From assembly GCA_014529385.2 (NCBI GenBank), contig CM043968.1, positions 2,734,001 to 2,798,000 on the forward strand: a stretch of DNA of 64,000 bases, given 5' to 3'. The notes beneath the pieces are model-generated. The model had not been told where the DNA came from. It worked only from the letters and a program-made list of their open reading frames with translations, and did not search any database. The stretch comes from Adiantum capillus-veneris (taxonomy: Eukaryota; Streptophyta; Polypodiopsida; Polypodiales; Pteridaceae). Made by a program: the position numbers and the translations under genes. Below, in pieces: positions 44,601 through 56,220 of the stretch (its first letter is position 1; each line of letters opens with the position of its first letter).

Positions 44601-47600
44601 TAGTTGTTAGCAACATGGTTAGTTATAATTAGTTAATGAACTATATTTATAAAAAAACAACAAAATTAAGAAGTTATTTCTTCTTCCCAAGCAAAAAGGC
44701 TTTCTTATAAAATGTGAGAGCTTAAGCATGAATTTAAGTAAGCATGAAAGTAAATCAATTTCAAGAAAGTACAATAGCATAAAGAGAACGAGAAAATATT
44801 ATCTTGTGCATATGGTAGAGTCTTCTCCTCAATTTGGGAGAGTATGGAAGAGTGTGTTGATGTAGTCGGCTCTTTTCCTCTTCACTTTGCTTGAGAACCA
44901 CCAATTTGGCTACTGGGAATGAGAGGATGGCAAGAGGGAAAGGGAATTCAAGCTATGTAAATCTTGAGAATTATGAGAGAGGTGAGGGAGAGGGTAATGG
45001 GAAGAAGAAGATCAAGTTTTGATAAATTTGATTAGGGTTTTGGCCATGGTTTCTTTTGGAGAGAATGTGTGTGAAAGAGGTTTGGCTATGGCTTTCTCAA
45101 GCTTTCACCTTGAGAAAAATGAAGGAGAGAAGTGAAAAATGAGAAGAGAAGCACTCTTTTTATGCATATTTATGATAAGCGTGTTACTTATCATGATAGG
45201 TTATCTTCCTTATCCGATAAGTTCTCTTTAACTTATCTTGTTAACTTATTTGGCTTCTCAAAGCTTCTTCAACAAGCTACTTACTCACCTCATTCTTATC
45301 CTTATCTTCTCCTTCTTTATCTTTTTCTTTTCTGTTTTCCTTATTTTATCTTTATGTTAATTTTCTTAAAATGAAAAACTAATATTTCATGCATTGGTTA
45401 TGTCCCTATGCCTGTGGCGTAAGCCGAAAGTGGCTCGTTGGTATACTTTGATGCTTAAATTGAACCCAAATTTACTCGAGCCATTTTTAAAAAATTCTTT
45501 TCTTTTTTTATTTTCATCTTTTAAGTCAACGGCTTAGATGTGTTGGCCTTTACGTAAGGGCCTAGAGAAGGCCCTTACAATTCTAGATGTGCTCTATGTA
45601 TTCCTAGAGTCAAAAATCATTTTGGTGTGTGTATTGTGCATAGGGAGCGAGAACAACTCGTAAATGGGCATGACTAAAAATACACATTTATTGAAAGAAA
45701 CTTACGTTAAATGAAAGGTCTTTCACATGTGAATGCATTGGTGTGCTTGAAATAGCAATGCAACATCGTACGAGAGAGACACAAAGAGTTGAAGAAAGTA
45801 GATTCGCAATAAGATTTTGCAACATACGCTCACTTCGTTATCCAAAAACTTAGGTCAATAGTCACAAAATTTGGCTTTTATACCTTAGCCAAGGTTCAAA
45901 GAATGGATTTCTAACTATTTGGGCTCACCAACAAAAGATTGAATGCATAGGAAGTGTATGAGTTGTAGGTGATCTACAAAAATTTTGATAGCTTTTGGAC
46001 ACTTGTGGTGAGAGTTATGGACAAATTTGTGTCTGCTTTATCGCTTTCATAGATTTTGGTGAATGATGGAGTTATGTTATGCCAAACTTGATGAAACTTG
46101 TCAAGGTGCTTAATTTGACCCCTATAAACATTTTTGTCTCCCTAAATGGCAAGTCAGGTCCTCCTTTTATCATTTCTATCTTAGGTGTGCCTAAGATAGG
46201 TATGGCTGATTTTGGGCCAATTTGTGCTCTTCTCAACTTGATTGGCTATGGAGTGTTGATTCTTGGTGTTTGATGAAGTTTGGTCTTACTTGACAGGATA
46301 AAAGACAATTATGGCCACTTTTAGTCTCTTTGGTGTTGTAAAGTGCATGTGAAAGTATTTATGCATGAAATAAGTGTACCCGTATGATGTAGGCTTTGTG
46401 ATGGGTAAGGGGATCATGCCAATGTGAAAATGTGTGCAAAAAATGCTTCTAACCTAGCAAAACATCTTCTGCACGCTAAAGATAAACTTTACAATTTATT
46501 GTTACTTAGGCCCTAATCTTGCCCCATCTAGCTTCTACTTAATTATGAAAGTTGAAGCCCTTGGTTGTGTTTCTTGCACTTGGCCTTGCCCCCGATGAGG
46601 TTGACAATCCTCTTTTGAGCCGGGCTTGACTTGGAGTCACTAACCACTAGCTGTGTGCCCAATAAAGGTTGGTAAAGGTCCAATGTATTGTATAAAGTGC
46701 CCCCTTCGAGTTTGATGTCAAACGGATCAATCTTTTGCAATGTGGTGCAAAATGTCGCTTTGCGGTGAGGTTATGGTCATTTTGCCCTATATTGATAATT
46801 AGGAATCCAATGCACCCTCAATTCTCGACAATTCCCCAACATGGTGGCCCCAACCCATATGTAAAATCTGGTCCAGATTTGACCCCTTCATCTTTGGCGC
46901 GCTGAAGATACTAGGTCATCTTTTTTGGCATAATTTTCATCTTTGAGCTTAGCAATGTGTTCTGGCACTAGTGATGAACCCATGGCTCATTTTTGGTGCA
47001 TTTTGGATGTTTAGTGTGGCCAGTGTTAGTGTTTCTGATCCCAAAAGTTCCCAGATTGTTCTGTGCAGTTGTGCCCCCTACAACTCTTGTGGTCGGCAAT
47101 GTGATAATCAAAATGATTCTAGACACAGTTAGGAACTTACCCCTCATGGCCGTAGTGAGTAAGAGTAGGTAGATAGTGCATAGGAGAGCGTGGAAGGTCG
47201 CCAAAATCCACAACCCGGAGCTCTCTCTCTCTAAAGTTTAGATTGCAAATGAGAGGGAAAATGGCCTGTGGGACTATACATACCTGGACTTTTTTCAGTA
47301 AACCCCATCCAATACCTACCTAACGAGCTCATTAGGCCTCACAATGTACTCCCTGATAAAAAATTTATAAATACTACCATCCATATCGCAATTTGTTCCA
47401 GATGATTAGTGAGTCAAAGTGGCCGTCGAGTCTTTTGATCAGAATTGCCCCAAAATTTTTTTGGCCTTTCCATTGAGCTTCAAGATTTGGCGTTTGCTGA
47501 CGAAATCCAATTCTGACACTCTTGCTTATTTATTTTATTTATTTTGGATTTTTAAATCTTTTATTAGCAAAAAATAAAGAAAATTAATCAAACTACTAAA

Positions 47601-48560
47601 AAATATTCCATTTTACACTAAAAAATATTACACTTCTATTGTTATTATTGGGCTATATTTTTATAGATTGCTCCATTTTCATCATGATTTTGGCATGAAA
47701 ACACACAATACAAGTAAAAATTGCACTATTTTTTGCCTTTTTGCCATGTATGTACAATATATACACACACCTAGGGGTTATCATATCGCATTCCACATTC
47801 ATCTTGTTATTAGGACATATCATCTAATTTTTTTGAAAAAAATTCGTGACTCACACACAATTACTTCAAAACATTGGCCTTTTTCTCTTCCAGACTTATA
47901 CGCTTGGGTCCACATTCAGAATATCCATCCCCCTCCTTGCTCAAGTCCTATGGGGTGACAAAGTACCGTCTAGTTTATCCGGTGCATGGGTTAGAAGGTT
48001 GTGTCTATGCATGGCCCTGATTGTCCCTATATGCTATTGAGGTCAATGCATGTAAACACACTATGCTATGCAAGAGGTGGGTCTTGAGTATTGCACTCAA
48101 GGGTTTTTGATGGCAAGGTATCCTGTGATTGAACTCTCTTGAAGAGTAAATTCTATAGCAATTGAGCTCCTTCTTTTATTGTGTGGTATGCACTATCCAT
48201 AGTATGATGATTGAAAGCCGTGGTCAAATTGTAATGGAGGGTTTGACTTGTGGTACCCATTTTTACTTGATTGAGGTGGACTTTAGTTGTGGTAGAGTCT
48301 TTGGTACTATGCTTTGAATTGTCTACTTTGGGCATTTGGCCTTTTGATCTCAGCTGTATATTCCTTCTTTGGATGCCATACCCATTTCATATTTGATAAC
48401 TGTGATTTTTGTTGAGTACGTAGTTACGATGGGTTTACCTTAGGCTTGTTGGCGGTGTATAACAAGTTTTTAGGCACCTAGATTTGCTAAGGTCAGTTGA
48501 CTTTTGGGTATCCAAATTTGCCTGGTTCCTTGCATGATAGATTGATGAGAAGAAATCCTT
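44601..48560. other. Low-gene region, probably decayed retroelement
   Basis: About 4 kb without a confident domain. A perfect 10-bp hairpin, GTAAGGGCCT/AGGCCCTTAC, lies at 45554-45578. Long stretches near 45.9-46.3 kb look LTR-like in composition, but no matching partner was found. Short minus-strand ORFs near 46540-46740 and 48150-48335 are unassigned. Confidence 0.4.
45554..45578. repeat. Perfect 10-bp hairpin
   Basis: GTAAGGGCCT, five-base loop, AGGCCCTTAC. Stable stem; role unknown. Confidence 0.7.
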
Positions 48561-48599
48561 AGTGAAGTAGTAGTTGTAATTGTGGCTGATGACTCATGC

Positions 48600-49080
48600 T
48601 TCGTTCATTGGAAATCACCAAGAGCTTCTTTACATTCCTCTTTGTTGTATGAAAATGGTATTTTTAGCTGTCCTCCTTTAAGTGAAAGTTCCAGAATTCT
48701 AGCATCCCAATCTTCGATTGCTTTGTATGTTCTCATCCAAGGAACACTTAATAGTATTCATTCATATGTTCATCCGCTATACATATGAAAGTATGCAGGC
48801 AAGAGAATCCATGAACCATAACATTCAGGTTGATTTTCCCTAGAGTTGGAGTGACTTTTTTGTTGCAGGCCTTAAAAATGGCTCAACAATTCTCAAGTGG
48901 TTGAGTAGTTAACTGCTTTGCAATATGTAGAATAGCTGACTGCATTGATGCGTGCTCCTGAATCTGCTAAAGCCTTTACTTTGAGTCCTATTTTAGATTC
49001 GCGATAAGCATTTCAAGACCATCCATCCACTCGTCATCAGCCTCGAGATCATCTTCTTCTAGGGGTTGAATTTAGATAGT
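48600..49080 (-). pseudogene. Retroelement aspartic-protease-like domain beyond the integrase
   Basis: On the minus strand the sequence reads GLKVKALADSGARINAVSY (active-site D-S-G-A, about 48990-48930) and, further on, ILLSVPWMRTYKAIEDWDARILELSLKGG (about 48740-48650), the two ends of a pepsin-like retroviral-type protease as in Gypsy elements (L-x-G-x-P-W-[LM]...DW). A clear acidic stretch (EEDDLEADDEWMDG) precedes it. It follows the integrase of the neighbouring Gypsy relic on the same strand, which is not the canonical place for a protease. Stop codons lie between the two blocks. Confidence 0.5.
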
Positions 49081-49254
49081 ATCAAGTGGTATAGCTTGAG
49101 GGACCGATTGTCTTGCAACTTTTCGTTTTAAAACTCAAATTCATGATTCCTCTTGGGCCTCCTCAATCACTTGCTATTGTTTAAGATTTCTTTCCTTGGC
49201 TGCCTGCATTCTTTGCAAAAGATCATTACTCAAGGGAAGGTTATATTTGTGGAG

Positions 49255-49600
49255 TCAATATCCACTAATCCAAGTTTCCATAATTTGCCCACCTAGGGTT
49301 GCTAGTTTGACTGCACCACTCGATGAAACATCTTCAATGACAAAAAGACCATGTCCTTTTTTCTTGAACTTGGGTATATGTTGTTTCAACGCGTTTACTA
49401 GGACAAAATCCCCGGGTTTGAAAACTTTAGTCAGCAAATGTGAGTCAAAAAATTGTTTTTGTTTGGTTTTTGTGCATATATATGGGAAATAGTCGCTAAA
49501 CGTTGTTCATCTAGTCGTTCTAAGTCTTCAAGTCGTTTTGACAAGTTGTGCCCATTTCATTCCAACTCACTTGCAGCTCTGATAGTGGGTAGTAAGAATT
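49255..49600 (-). pseudogene. Gypsy integrase C-terminal region
   Basis: Reads ELEWNGHNLSKRLEDLERLDEQR-like sequence with interruptions, then KVFKPGDFVLVNALKQHIPKFKKKGHGLFVIEDVSSSGAVKLATLGG: the post-core helix and the SH3-like tail of Gypsy integrases (KF.P.W.GPFVI.....GAV.L). The segment is shortened and altered (KGHGLFVIED). Confidence 0.75.
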
Positions 49601-50111
49601 CCATTGGCAATATTGCATCCAGGCCATAGACCAAATTAAAAGGAGTTGTATTCTAGGCCGTTTTGAATGAAACTCAATAAGCCCACAAGGTAGAATAAAG
49701 ATGCATTTCCCAGTCCGTTCTGCCTAAACTAATAAGTTTGGTTAGTACAAAGCTCAAAATTTTGTTTGTATGTTTTGCTTAACCATTCTCTTGAGGATGA
49801 TAGGGTGCATATTTGTTATGGATTACCATAAACTCATCTAGTAGGTGTTCTATCACCTTATTGAGGAAATACGATCCACGATCACTTACAAGCTCAATAG
49901 GAAGTCTGTATCAGCATTCATACAGGAATGCAATAGTAGCTCTAGCATCATTCTCTCTGGTGGCTCATGTCTCGATCCATTTGGTCAAGTAATCTATGGA
50001 CACAATAATATATTGTGCCTGAGTTTTGTATTCCAATGGTTGTATTGGACCCACAATGTCTATACCTCATTTAGAAAATGCGTGTGCTCCATCACAGGTC
50101 GCAATGGCATA

Positions 50112-50600
50112 CTACCAAATCTTGTTGGCATTTTTGCTCGTTGCATGCATTGCATTGTTGAGCAAATCCTTATCTGCAAACAAAGTTGGTGACCAAGTGC
50201 CTTCCATCAATATAGCTTTGGATATAATTTCATGAGAAAAGTGATCTAGTGCTAGATCTGCATGTGCCTGTTCCAAGATAGGAAGATACTCTTGTTTATT
50301 GGCACATAGTCTGAGGCGCTGATCTTTCCCTCGTTGATAGAGTTGATTCCCAATCATTGTATAGTTGGTCACCTTTGTCTTTATTGCGTTCTTCATCCTT
50401 TACTCATGTTTTTCGAGAATATTTTGTTAGTCAGATATTCTACCAGGTATATACTCCACTGTGGTGTCACTAAAATCCAAAATAACATGGCATGGAGTAT
50501 GGAGGCTCTATTTTTACACTGAGAGAAATCATTCACATAATGATGAGAATCTCTCTTCATGGTAGGCCAGTAAACTCCCAACCAAGTTAACCATCATAAG
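50112..50600 (-). pseudogene. Gypsy integrase N-terminal (zinc-binding) region, duplicated over two frames
   Basis: One frame gives LYQRGKDQRLRLC, LEQAHADLALDHFSHEIISKAIL and EGTWSPTLFADKDLL. Another, upstream in plus coordinates, gives GVYWPTMKRDSHHYVNDFSQCKNRA. These are the H-x-H-x-C-x2-C module and the start of the core. The zinc-binding Cys residues are partly lost (DFSQC, and NAMHATS where C-x2-C is expected). Confidence 0.7.
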
Positions 50601-50797
50601 GTTTGATTTCATGCAAAATGTAGACCTGCTATTGTGGTATGAGCTTGATTCAAGTAGTCTTCTGGTTCCTCAGGATTAATGCACAAGAGCAGGATTCCAT
50701 CCTTGTTTTTGTGATACAACCTTCTGGCAAAAAATTGATATAGGGAGGATTGCTCAATCAATTGTGGAGTGATAGGGATTGGTATTTGGGAATCTAC

Positions 50798-51150
50798 CTA
50801 CACTATGGTCATTAAGGACACAAGATCTTCGAGCCATCTTTGAACCATTTCCATAGAGAATAGATATGCGTCTGATAAGTCATCATCTACCTCTTTAGGT
50901 GCTTCCTTAGTGGTGAGTCTTGACAAATGATCTTCTCTTTGGTGCATAGTGCCTTTTTTTACTACAATTGTGACGTCAAATTCAAGTAAATGATGAACCA
51001 TCTTACTATCCTTCCTGTATTGCATGATTTATTCACCAAATAGAGTAAGTCTTGATGGTTGATGAAAAAGACAAACTTGTTAGCTAGCAAGTAGTGTTGG
51101 AACTTCTTGACTAAATACACCATACCAAGACCTTCCCTTTTAGTTGTTGT
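50798..51150 (-). pseudogene. Gypsy RNase H C-terminal region
   Basis: LLEFDVTIVVKKGTMHQREDHLSRLT is the end of the Gypsy RNase H/tether (F.I....G..N..AD.LSR pattern), followed by EVDDDLSDAYLF. The preceding part is broken by stops. Confidence 0.75.
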
Positions 51151-51399
51151 ATAGTTCTTTTCTACTAGGTTTAATTGTCAACTAGCATAGAAGATAGAAA
51201 ATCCATGGTTCCTTCTCCTGGCTGAGCTAAGATGCAGCCAATAGCAAAACTCAAAGCATCAACATGCACGTGGAACACTTTGTTCTAGTCTGGAGCTTTC
51301 AATATTGGTGATGTGGTCAAAGCTTGCTTAAGCCTTTGGAATGATTCCTCACATTTGTCAGCCCATTCAAAGTGAGTGATAAGGCTATAAATGGGTTTA

Positions 51400-52212
51400 A
51401 CAATTACTATATACATGCAAATAAATCTATGATAGTAACCACAATGTCCCATAAATGCTTGAACTTATTTGACTGATGTTGGCCTAGCCATTTCAACAAT
51501 TACTGCCACCTTATTCATGTCTGCGGCTATACCATTTTTTGACACAATATGTCTAAGAGTTTTGCCTTGTCTAACCATAAAAACATATTTTTTCAGGATT
51601 TAAGCAAATATGTACTGTAAAGACGGTATTTCTCAAAGACACATCATAAATGTTCAAAGTGACTTTCTTGTTTTGTGGAGTACACACAAAGATCATCCAT
51701 GTATACTTCTAAGAAATTCCGTAGATATTCCTTAAAATAATGGCTCATGAGCCTTGGAATGTTGTTGGTGCATTGGTCAAACCAAAAGGCATGATTCGAT
51801 AAGCAAAAATCCCCCCTTACATGGTGAAAGCCGTTTTATATTGATCTTTGGGATCTATAGTCAATTGGTTGTATCTAGAGAAGCCATCCAAAAAGCTATA
51901 AGCTTCTTTACCAGTTACTTATTCTAGCACATGATGTGTGATAGGAAGAGGTTAGCTTTCTTGTATACCGGTGGCGTTTACCTTCTTGAGATTTACACAC
52001 ACTCTAAGTTTGCTATTCTTTTTAGGAACTACAAAAATTGGTGATACCCAATCATTGTGTTCTATATCATAGATGAACTTGGCCTCTTTGAGTTTCTCAA
52101 TCTCTTCCTTAAATTTTTTGGTGAATGTCTCATTATAGGTGTATGGTCTTTGTCTGCTCATCTTAGCATCATCTCTCATAGGGATAGTGTCCTGGCATAT
52201 GGCAAGATCCAC
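51400..52212 (-). pseudogene. Gypsy reverse transcriptase
   Basis: An open start of 86 codons reads KEEIEKLKEAKFIYDIEHNDWVSPIFVVPKKNSKLRVCVNLKKVN. The first catalytic Asp of motif A, expected in CVDL, is Asn here. The next blocks, FLDGFSRYNQLTIDPKDQYKTAFTM and FAYRIMPFGLTNAPTTFQ, are legible at 51900-51730 with stops between. The Y-x-D-D box region near 51690 is worn (WMIFVC). Confidence 0.8.
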
Positions 52213-53399
52213 CCCCTTGAGATCTTTGTAAGACCATGCAAAGATATCTCTATATTCCTTTAACGTTCTAATGAGAATCTCTTATTCCTTTTGTGATAGA
52301 TTTGTAGCTATGTATGCGGGTTTTGACTCTTCTCCAAGCTCTACAAGGTCAATTTGCTTGGCATTCTCAGGCCCCTCATAAGATTTCCCTAATTCTTTTG
52401 ATTGTCGCATGGGTTGCTCTACAATGATCTTGCAATCTTGCAAAGTGTATTGATTATAATGAGATGGAACATTGATTTCTCCTGGTTCGTCACTATTCAA
52501 ATCCATCTCTGTGGTCCACACTTCTTTCAAGGTCCATTTTAGTTCTTTCTCTTCGTTTTTGTCATCAAAGGTTCTTTTCCTTTGGTCTTATTAGGGTTGA
52601 GCGACTTTGTTTTTGTTTTGTTCCAATTATCTTGTGTTTTATGCAGTCTGTTGCATCTACTTTCATCAAGAATTGAGTTTCCTTGTCCAATGCAGGTTTT
52701 GTGATTTTATTTCTTAAGTTTTTGTCTCGTTTCTTGTGATATCTTCGTTGGCATCTTAGGTGTTGGTTTGGAAACTCAATTTTTTTTTCTTCTCCTCTCT
52801 TGAGTAGAAGTTTGGCTCTTATGTGCTCTTTTTCCAAGTTTGATTCCTTTGTTGTAATTGTTTTCTCTTTTGACTCTTCCATGGCATCATAGTAGTGATC
52901 ATATTAGACTTGTTGCTCCTCGATCATTTTGATAAATACTATCTAGACTGGGACTATATCATAGACCTCTTCGTCACAAAAGTGTGTAGTTGTAGATTCA
53001 TTAATACATGCATTCATTGTGACCAAAATCTAGGTCCACTCAAAAGGTTCAAACAAATATTCACTTCTCTATCTAAGACACAATATTTTTGTCATAAACT
53101 ACCAGATTCAAAAGCCCCACACATCCAAATTGGAGTGTTTTTATGTATCCATGATGATAGTTTAGTCTCCGCAGAGGTCTTAGAGTCCAATTCTTGTATA
53201 TGTGTCCTTAGGATCCTTGTAAGAATGGTCTTTCAAGTTCACTCAAGTAATCATTCCTACTTGTTTCAGGTAGAGATAATCATTGCTCTAATCTTGGATT
53301 AATTGTTTCTGTCTCATGAACGGTCTTTCCAAAATGATTCATAGAGTTTCTTTCCAAAGTCTACAATGGTAAAAGTGTGTTGGTAGTCAATCCCACATG

Positions 53400-53796
53400 A
53401 GTTGACTATCACATTCTCTAGTAGTCCCATTGGTTTCTCTATGTGTCCATCTACCAATTGTAGTTACATTCTTGTTTGTCTGTTTGTTGGCTTTTCCCAT
53501 GCTTCCTAGACAGCTTTGGTCACTATGGCAATGCCTGCTTCACTTTCTAAAATTGCTATGGTTGTTACATCATTATATTGTACTGGAAGGGTAGTGTTTC
53601 CCTCGTTCCCTTCACAATAGTCCCCTACCTCGTTCATAGGCACATAATTGACAAGTTTTGTTCCTGCCTCTTTGTTTTGTAATTTTTCCAATTTCATTTG
53701 AGATTCTCTCTTTAATCCCATCTTTTCAATGGTGGTTTGAAAATCTCTCCATAGGTGTGGTTGTAATTTCACTAGCTCCCCAAAGTGATTGTGCAC
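53400..53796 (-). pseudogene. Gypsy protease region
   Basis: The frame 53796-53506 ends TTIAILESEAGIAIVTKAV, which corresponds to a L-D-S-G-A-G-I...V-T-K active-site block with both D and G of the triplet changed (E-S-E). After the stop, QLVDGHIEKPMGLLENVIV continues the domain (53450-53390). Confidence 0.65.
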
Positions 53797-54769
53797 TGAA
53801 TTGGTGTTGACATAATGGATTGCAAATTAGCCATATACAAGGTTTGTTTTGGCTGGTTTAGTTTTGTTGTTTCGCAAACCATCAATTTCTCTTCATTCTC
53901 ACCTAGGTAAGAAGGTAATGTTTGCAGCATTCCAGCTTTTGTAGAGCCGGACTGCTCTGATCCCCAATCTTCATACAATGACTATTTATCTACTTTTATG
54001 GGTGGTATATCAAGCTGAACTTCTTCAATTGGTGCTCATATTCAATGTCAAACTCCCGTCTTTTTCTTCTCCAAGTCTTTTCCACAGGTGGTTTGACCAA
54101 TCTTCTTTGATTATAAGCACTTCGTCCCATCCTTCTTCACTATCAGTAACTATTAGTGAAGGTGATTGTGTGTCATTGTTCTCTAAGGTTTTCAACTCAC
54201 CCTTTTCTTGAGCTTTTTCTCTAATAGCTTGAGTTTTAGGTTCTTTGGGTTTTCCTATAAATTCTAACTGAGGTTTTTGTTTTTCCAGCATGGTTTGCAT
54301 GATTTGCATCAGGTTTTTATAAGCTTCTAATTTGATTGTTTCCATACCAGATGATGGATAGTTTTTCCATTTGTTTTTCAATGTTTGACCGGCTTTTAAT
54401 CTAGCTTGGAAAGCTTCCAAGGCTGCATTCATTGGTTCGTAAATTTTATCAACCAGTACCGATCCAGCTGATTTTGGTGTGGGATCCTTAAAATCTGTTG
54501 AAAGAATATACATCTTTTCCTCAACCTCCTTCCGTATCTTTTCTTCAACTTTCTTCCGTAGTCTTAGTCTCTTGAGTTCGTATCATTTGCGTCTTTCTTT
54601 CCAGAAGTTTTTGGAGGAATTGTTGGATTTTCATATCCAATTGCATTTTTCTATTTGTTTCCCTTGGATCGTGCTCTAGTCATCATTCAAAATGGAATTG
54701 TCGGATTCCCTTCTGGTGAAATACTTGGCACGACTTGAACTACATTTATGGAAATTTTTCCTTTGTTCC

Positions 54770-55062
54770 TTGGGCTCCTAGGGCAGTCTTCAGGAAAGTG
54801 TCCACCCTTGTGTCCACAAGCTCCACATATGCCTCTATTGGTCTTACATTCTTATATGGTTCAGGACAATCTTTTTTGCAATGGTTATCCACTCCAAACT
54901 TATGGAAATTTTAGTTTTTGGTTTGAGCATTGGCTTGATCATAGGTGGTCTAGGTCCCTGATTTGCAATGAAGTACATAAGTGCTGTATCCGTAGGTGCT
55001 TGGTACATTGGCTCTATAGGTGCTAGTGTCGGTTGATTATACCACTCCTCTTCTACCCCCAT
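54770..55062 (-). pseudogene. Gypsy Gag zinc knuckles
   Basis: Two knuckles are legible in different frames: GVDNHCKKDCP (its first Cys pair has decayed to F-H-K-F) near 54900, and CGACGHKGGHFPEDCPR near 54835-54785 with one extra residue before His. They would bind element RNA in the intact protein. Confidence 0.65.
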
Positions 55063-55299
55063 TGCTACTGGACTTGGTTCAGGCTATGGAGTAATAAGAA
55101 CTAGAGCATGCTCATTCACATGTCCCTCATGCAAAATCTACTTGACTGGTATAACATTATTCCCTGGGAGTGGTGATTGTTGACTTAATACTAGCTATGG
55201 TCTCTCCATATTCATCGATGATCTTTACATTAGTACCACATTCGGAGGGTATCTATTCATGGGTTTCCCTTGTGGCCTCATTGACACGTACTGGACATT

Positions 55300-56206
55300 T
55301 CCATCATATTAAGGCTTGTAGTAGTACTCGTTTGTCTTGTGATTTGTCCAGTTTCCTTCAATGGCACACCATTTCAGTTGTATTTGTTGTCCTTGATTTG
55401 GTCCCTATCCCGGGCCTCTCATCGGCATCCTTTGCATGTTGGTCATCATTTCATTCATGCGTTTAAATATGTCCTCTATAGCATTGACGAGAGCTCCAAC
55501 AACTGGTCCTACTTGTGCTGGTACTATGGATTTAGTTCACTCGCTCTGTGTATCTTTAGCTTTGCTTGCCTCATTGAAGATCTCACAATTTTCACTCAAG
55601 TCAATCACATCTAAATTGCATGCTTCCCAAGTCATATGCTTTTGCTATACAAAAAAGTATGAAAATATTTGTTTAATAACCCCTCTAAAATCAATGAGAC
55701 AAGCCTTTCCTCGATTGGAATCTCCAACTCCGGACATCTGTCTATGTATTTTCTCATTTGACTCATGCTATCTCTGACACTTTTTCCTTGTTTTTGTTTG
55801 GACTATAGATTTGTGCAATCGTACTATGCTTTATTTCCATTTTAGAACAAGCAGCAAAAAATTGCATTGCCAAAGTTGGTAGATTGGTTATCAACCCAGG
55901 AGGTATGCTCTAAAACCAGATTAAAGCTTTGCCCTCTAAGGTCATCCCAAATCCCTCAAACTGTGTATGGAAGTTGGTTATGCGCTCAACTCTCAAAACT
56001 TGTATGAAGCTCACTAAATGGTCTTATGGATTCCTTGATTCGTTGTATTTTTTGACCCAATCTTGAAAGTGTGCTAGGCTGACTCTACGGTTATGCTCAT
56101 CACTTGTTCTTTCTCTTCTAGCTGGTGTTTCTCCCATTAGACCTTCAAACCAGTTGTTTGGTAGATGTGGCTCATGTGGACCTCTCCTCGTCCTTGTGTC
56201 ACCCAT
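55300..56206 (-). pseudogene. Gypsy Gag capsid region
   Basis: An open 60-codon start (MGDTRTRRGPHEPHLPNNWF...HFQDWVKKYNES) is followed, past a stop, by HLVSFIQVLRVERITN, GMTLEGKALIWF and PPGLITNLPTLAMQFFAACSK, the usual capsid-domain landmarks of plant Gypsy Gag. Later parts are badly broken. Confidence 0.7.
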
Positions 56207-56220
56207 TATTTCCCTGCTGA

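Larger units (their letters stand above)
49200..56220 (-). mobile_element. Ty3/Gypsy retrotransposon relic (gag-PR-RT-RH-IN)
   Basis: Domains are in canonical order on the minus strand: Gag capsid (about 56206-55300), two zinc knuckles (about 54910-54780), protease (about 53620-53400), RT (52212-51400), RNase H (about 51150-50800), and integrase zinc-binding, core and C-terminal parts (about 50600-49255). Every domain is interrupted by stops and frameshifts, so the copy is old. I could not identify LTRs, PBS or target duplication, so the outer limits are approximate. Confidence 0.85.
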
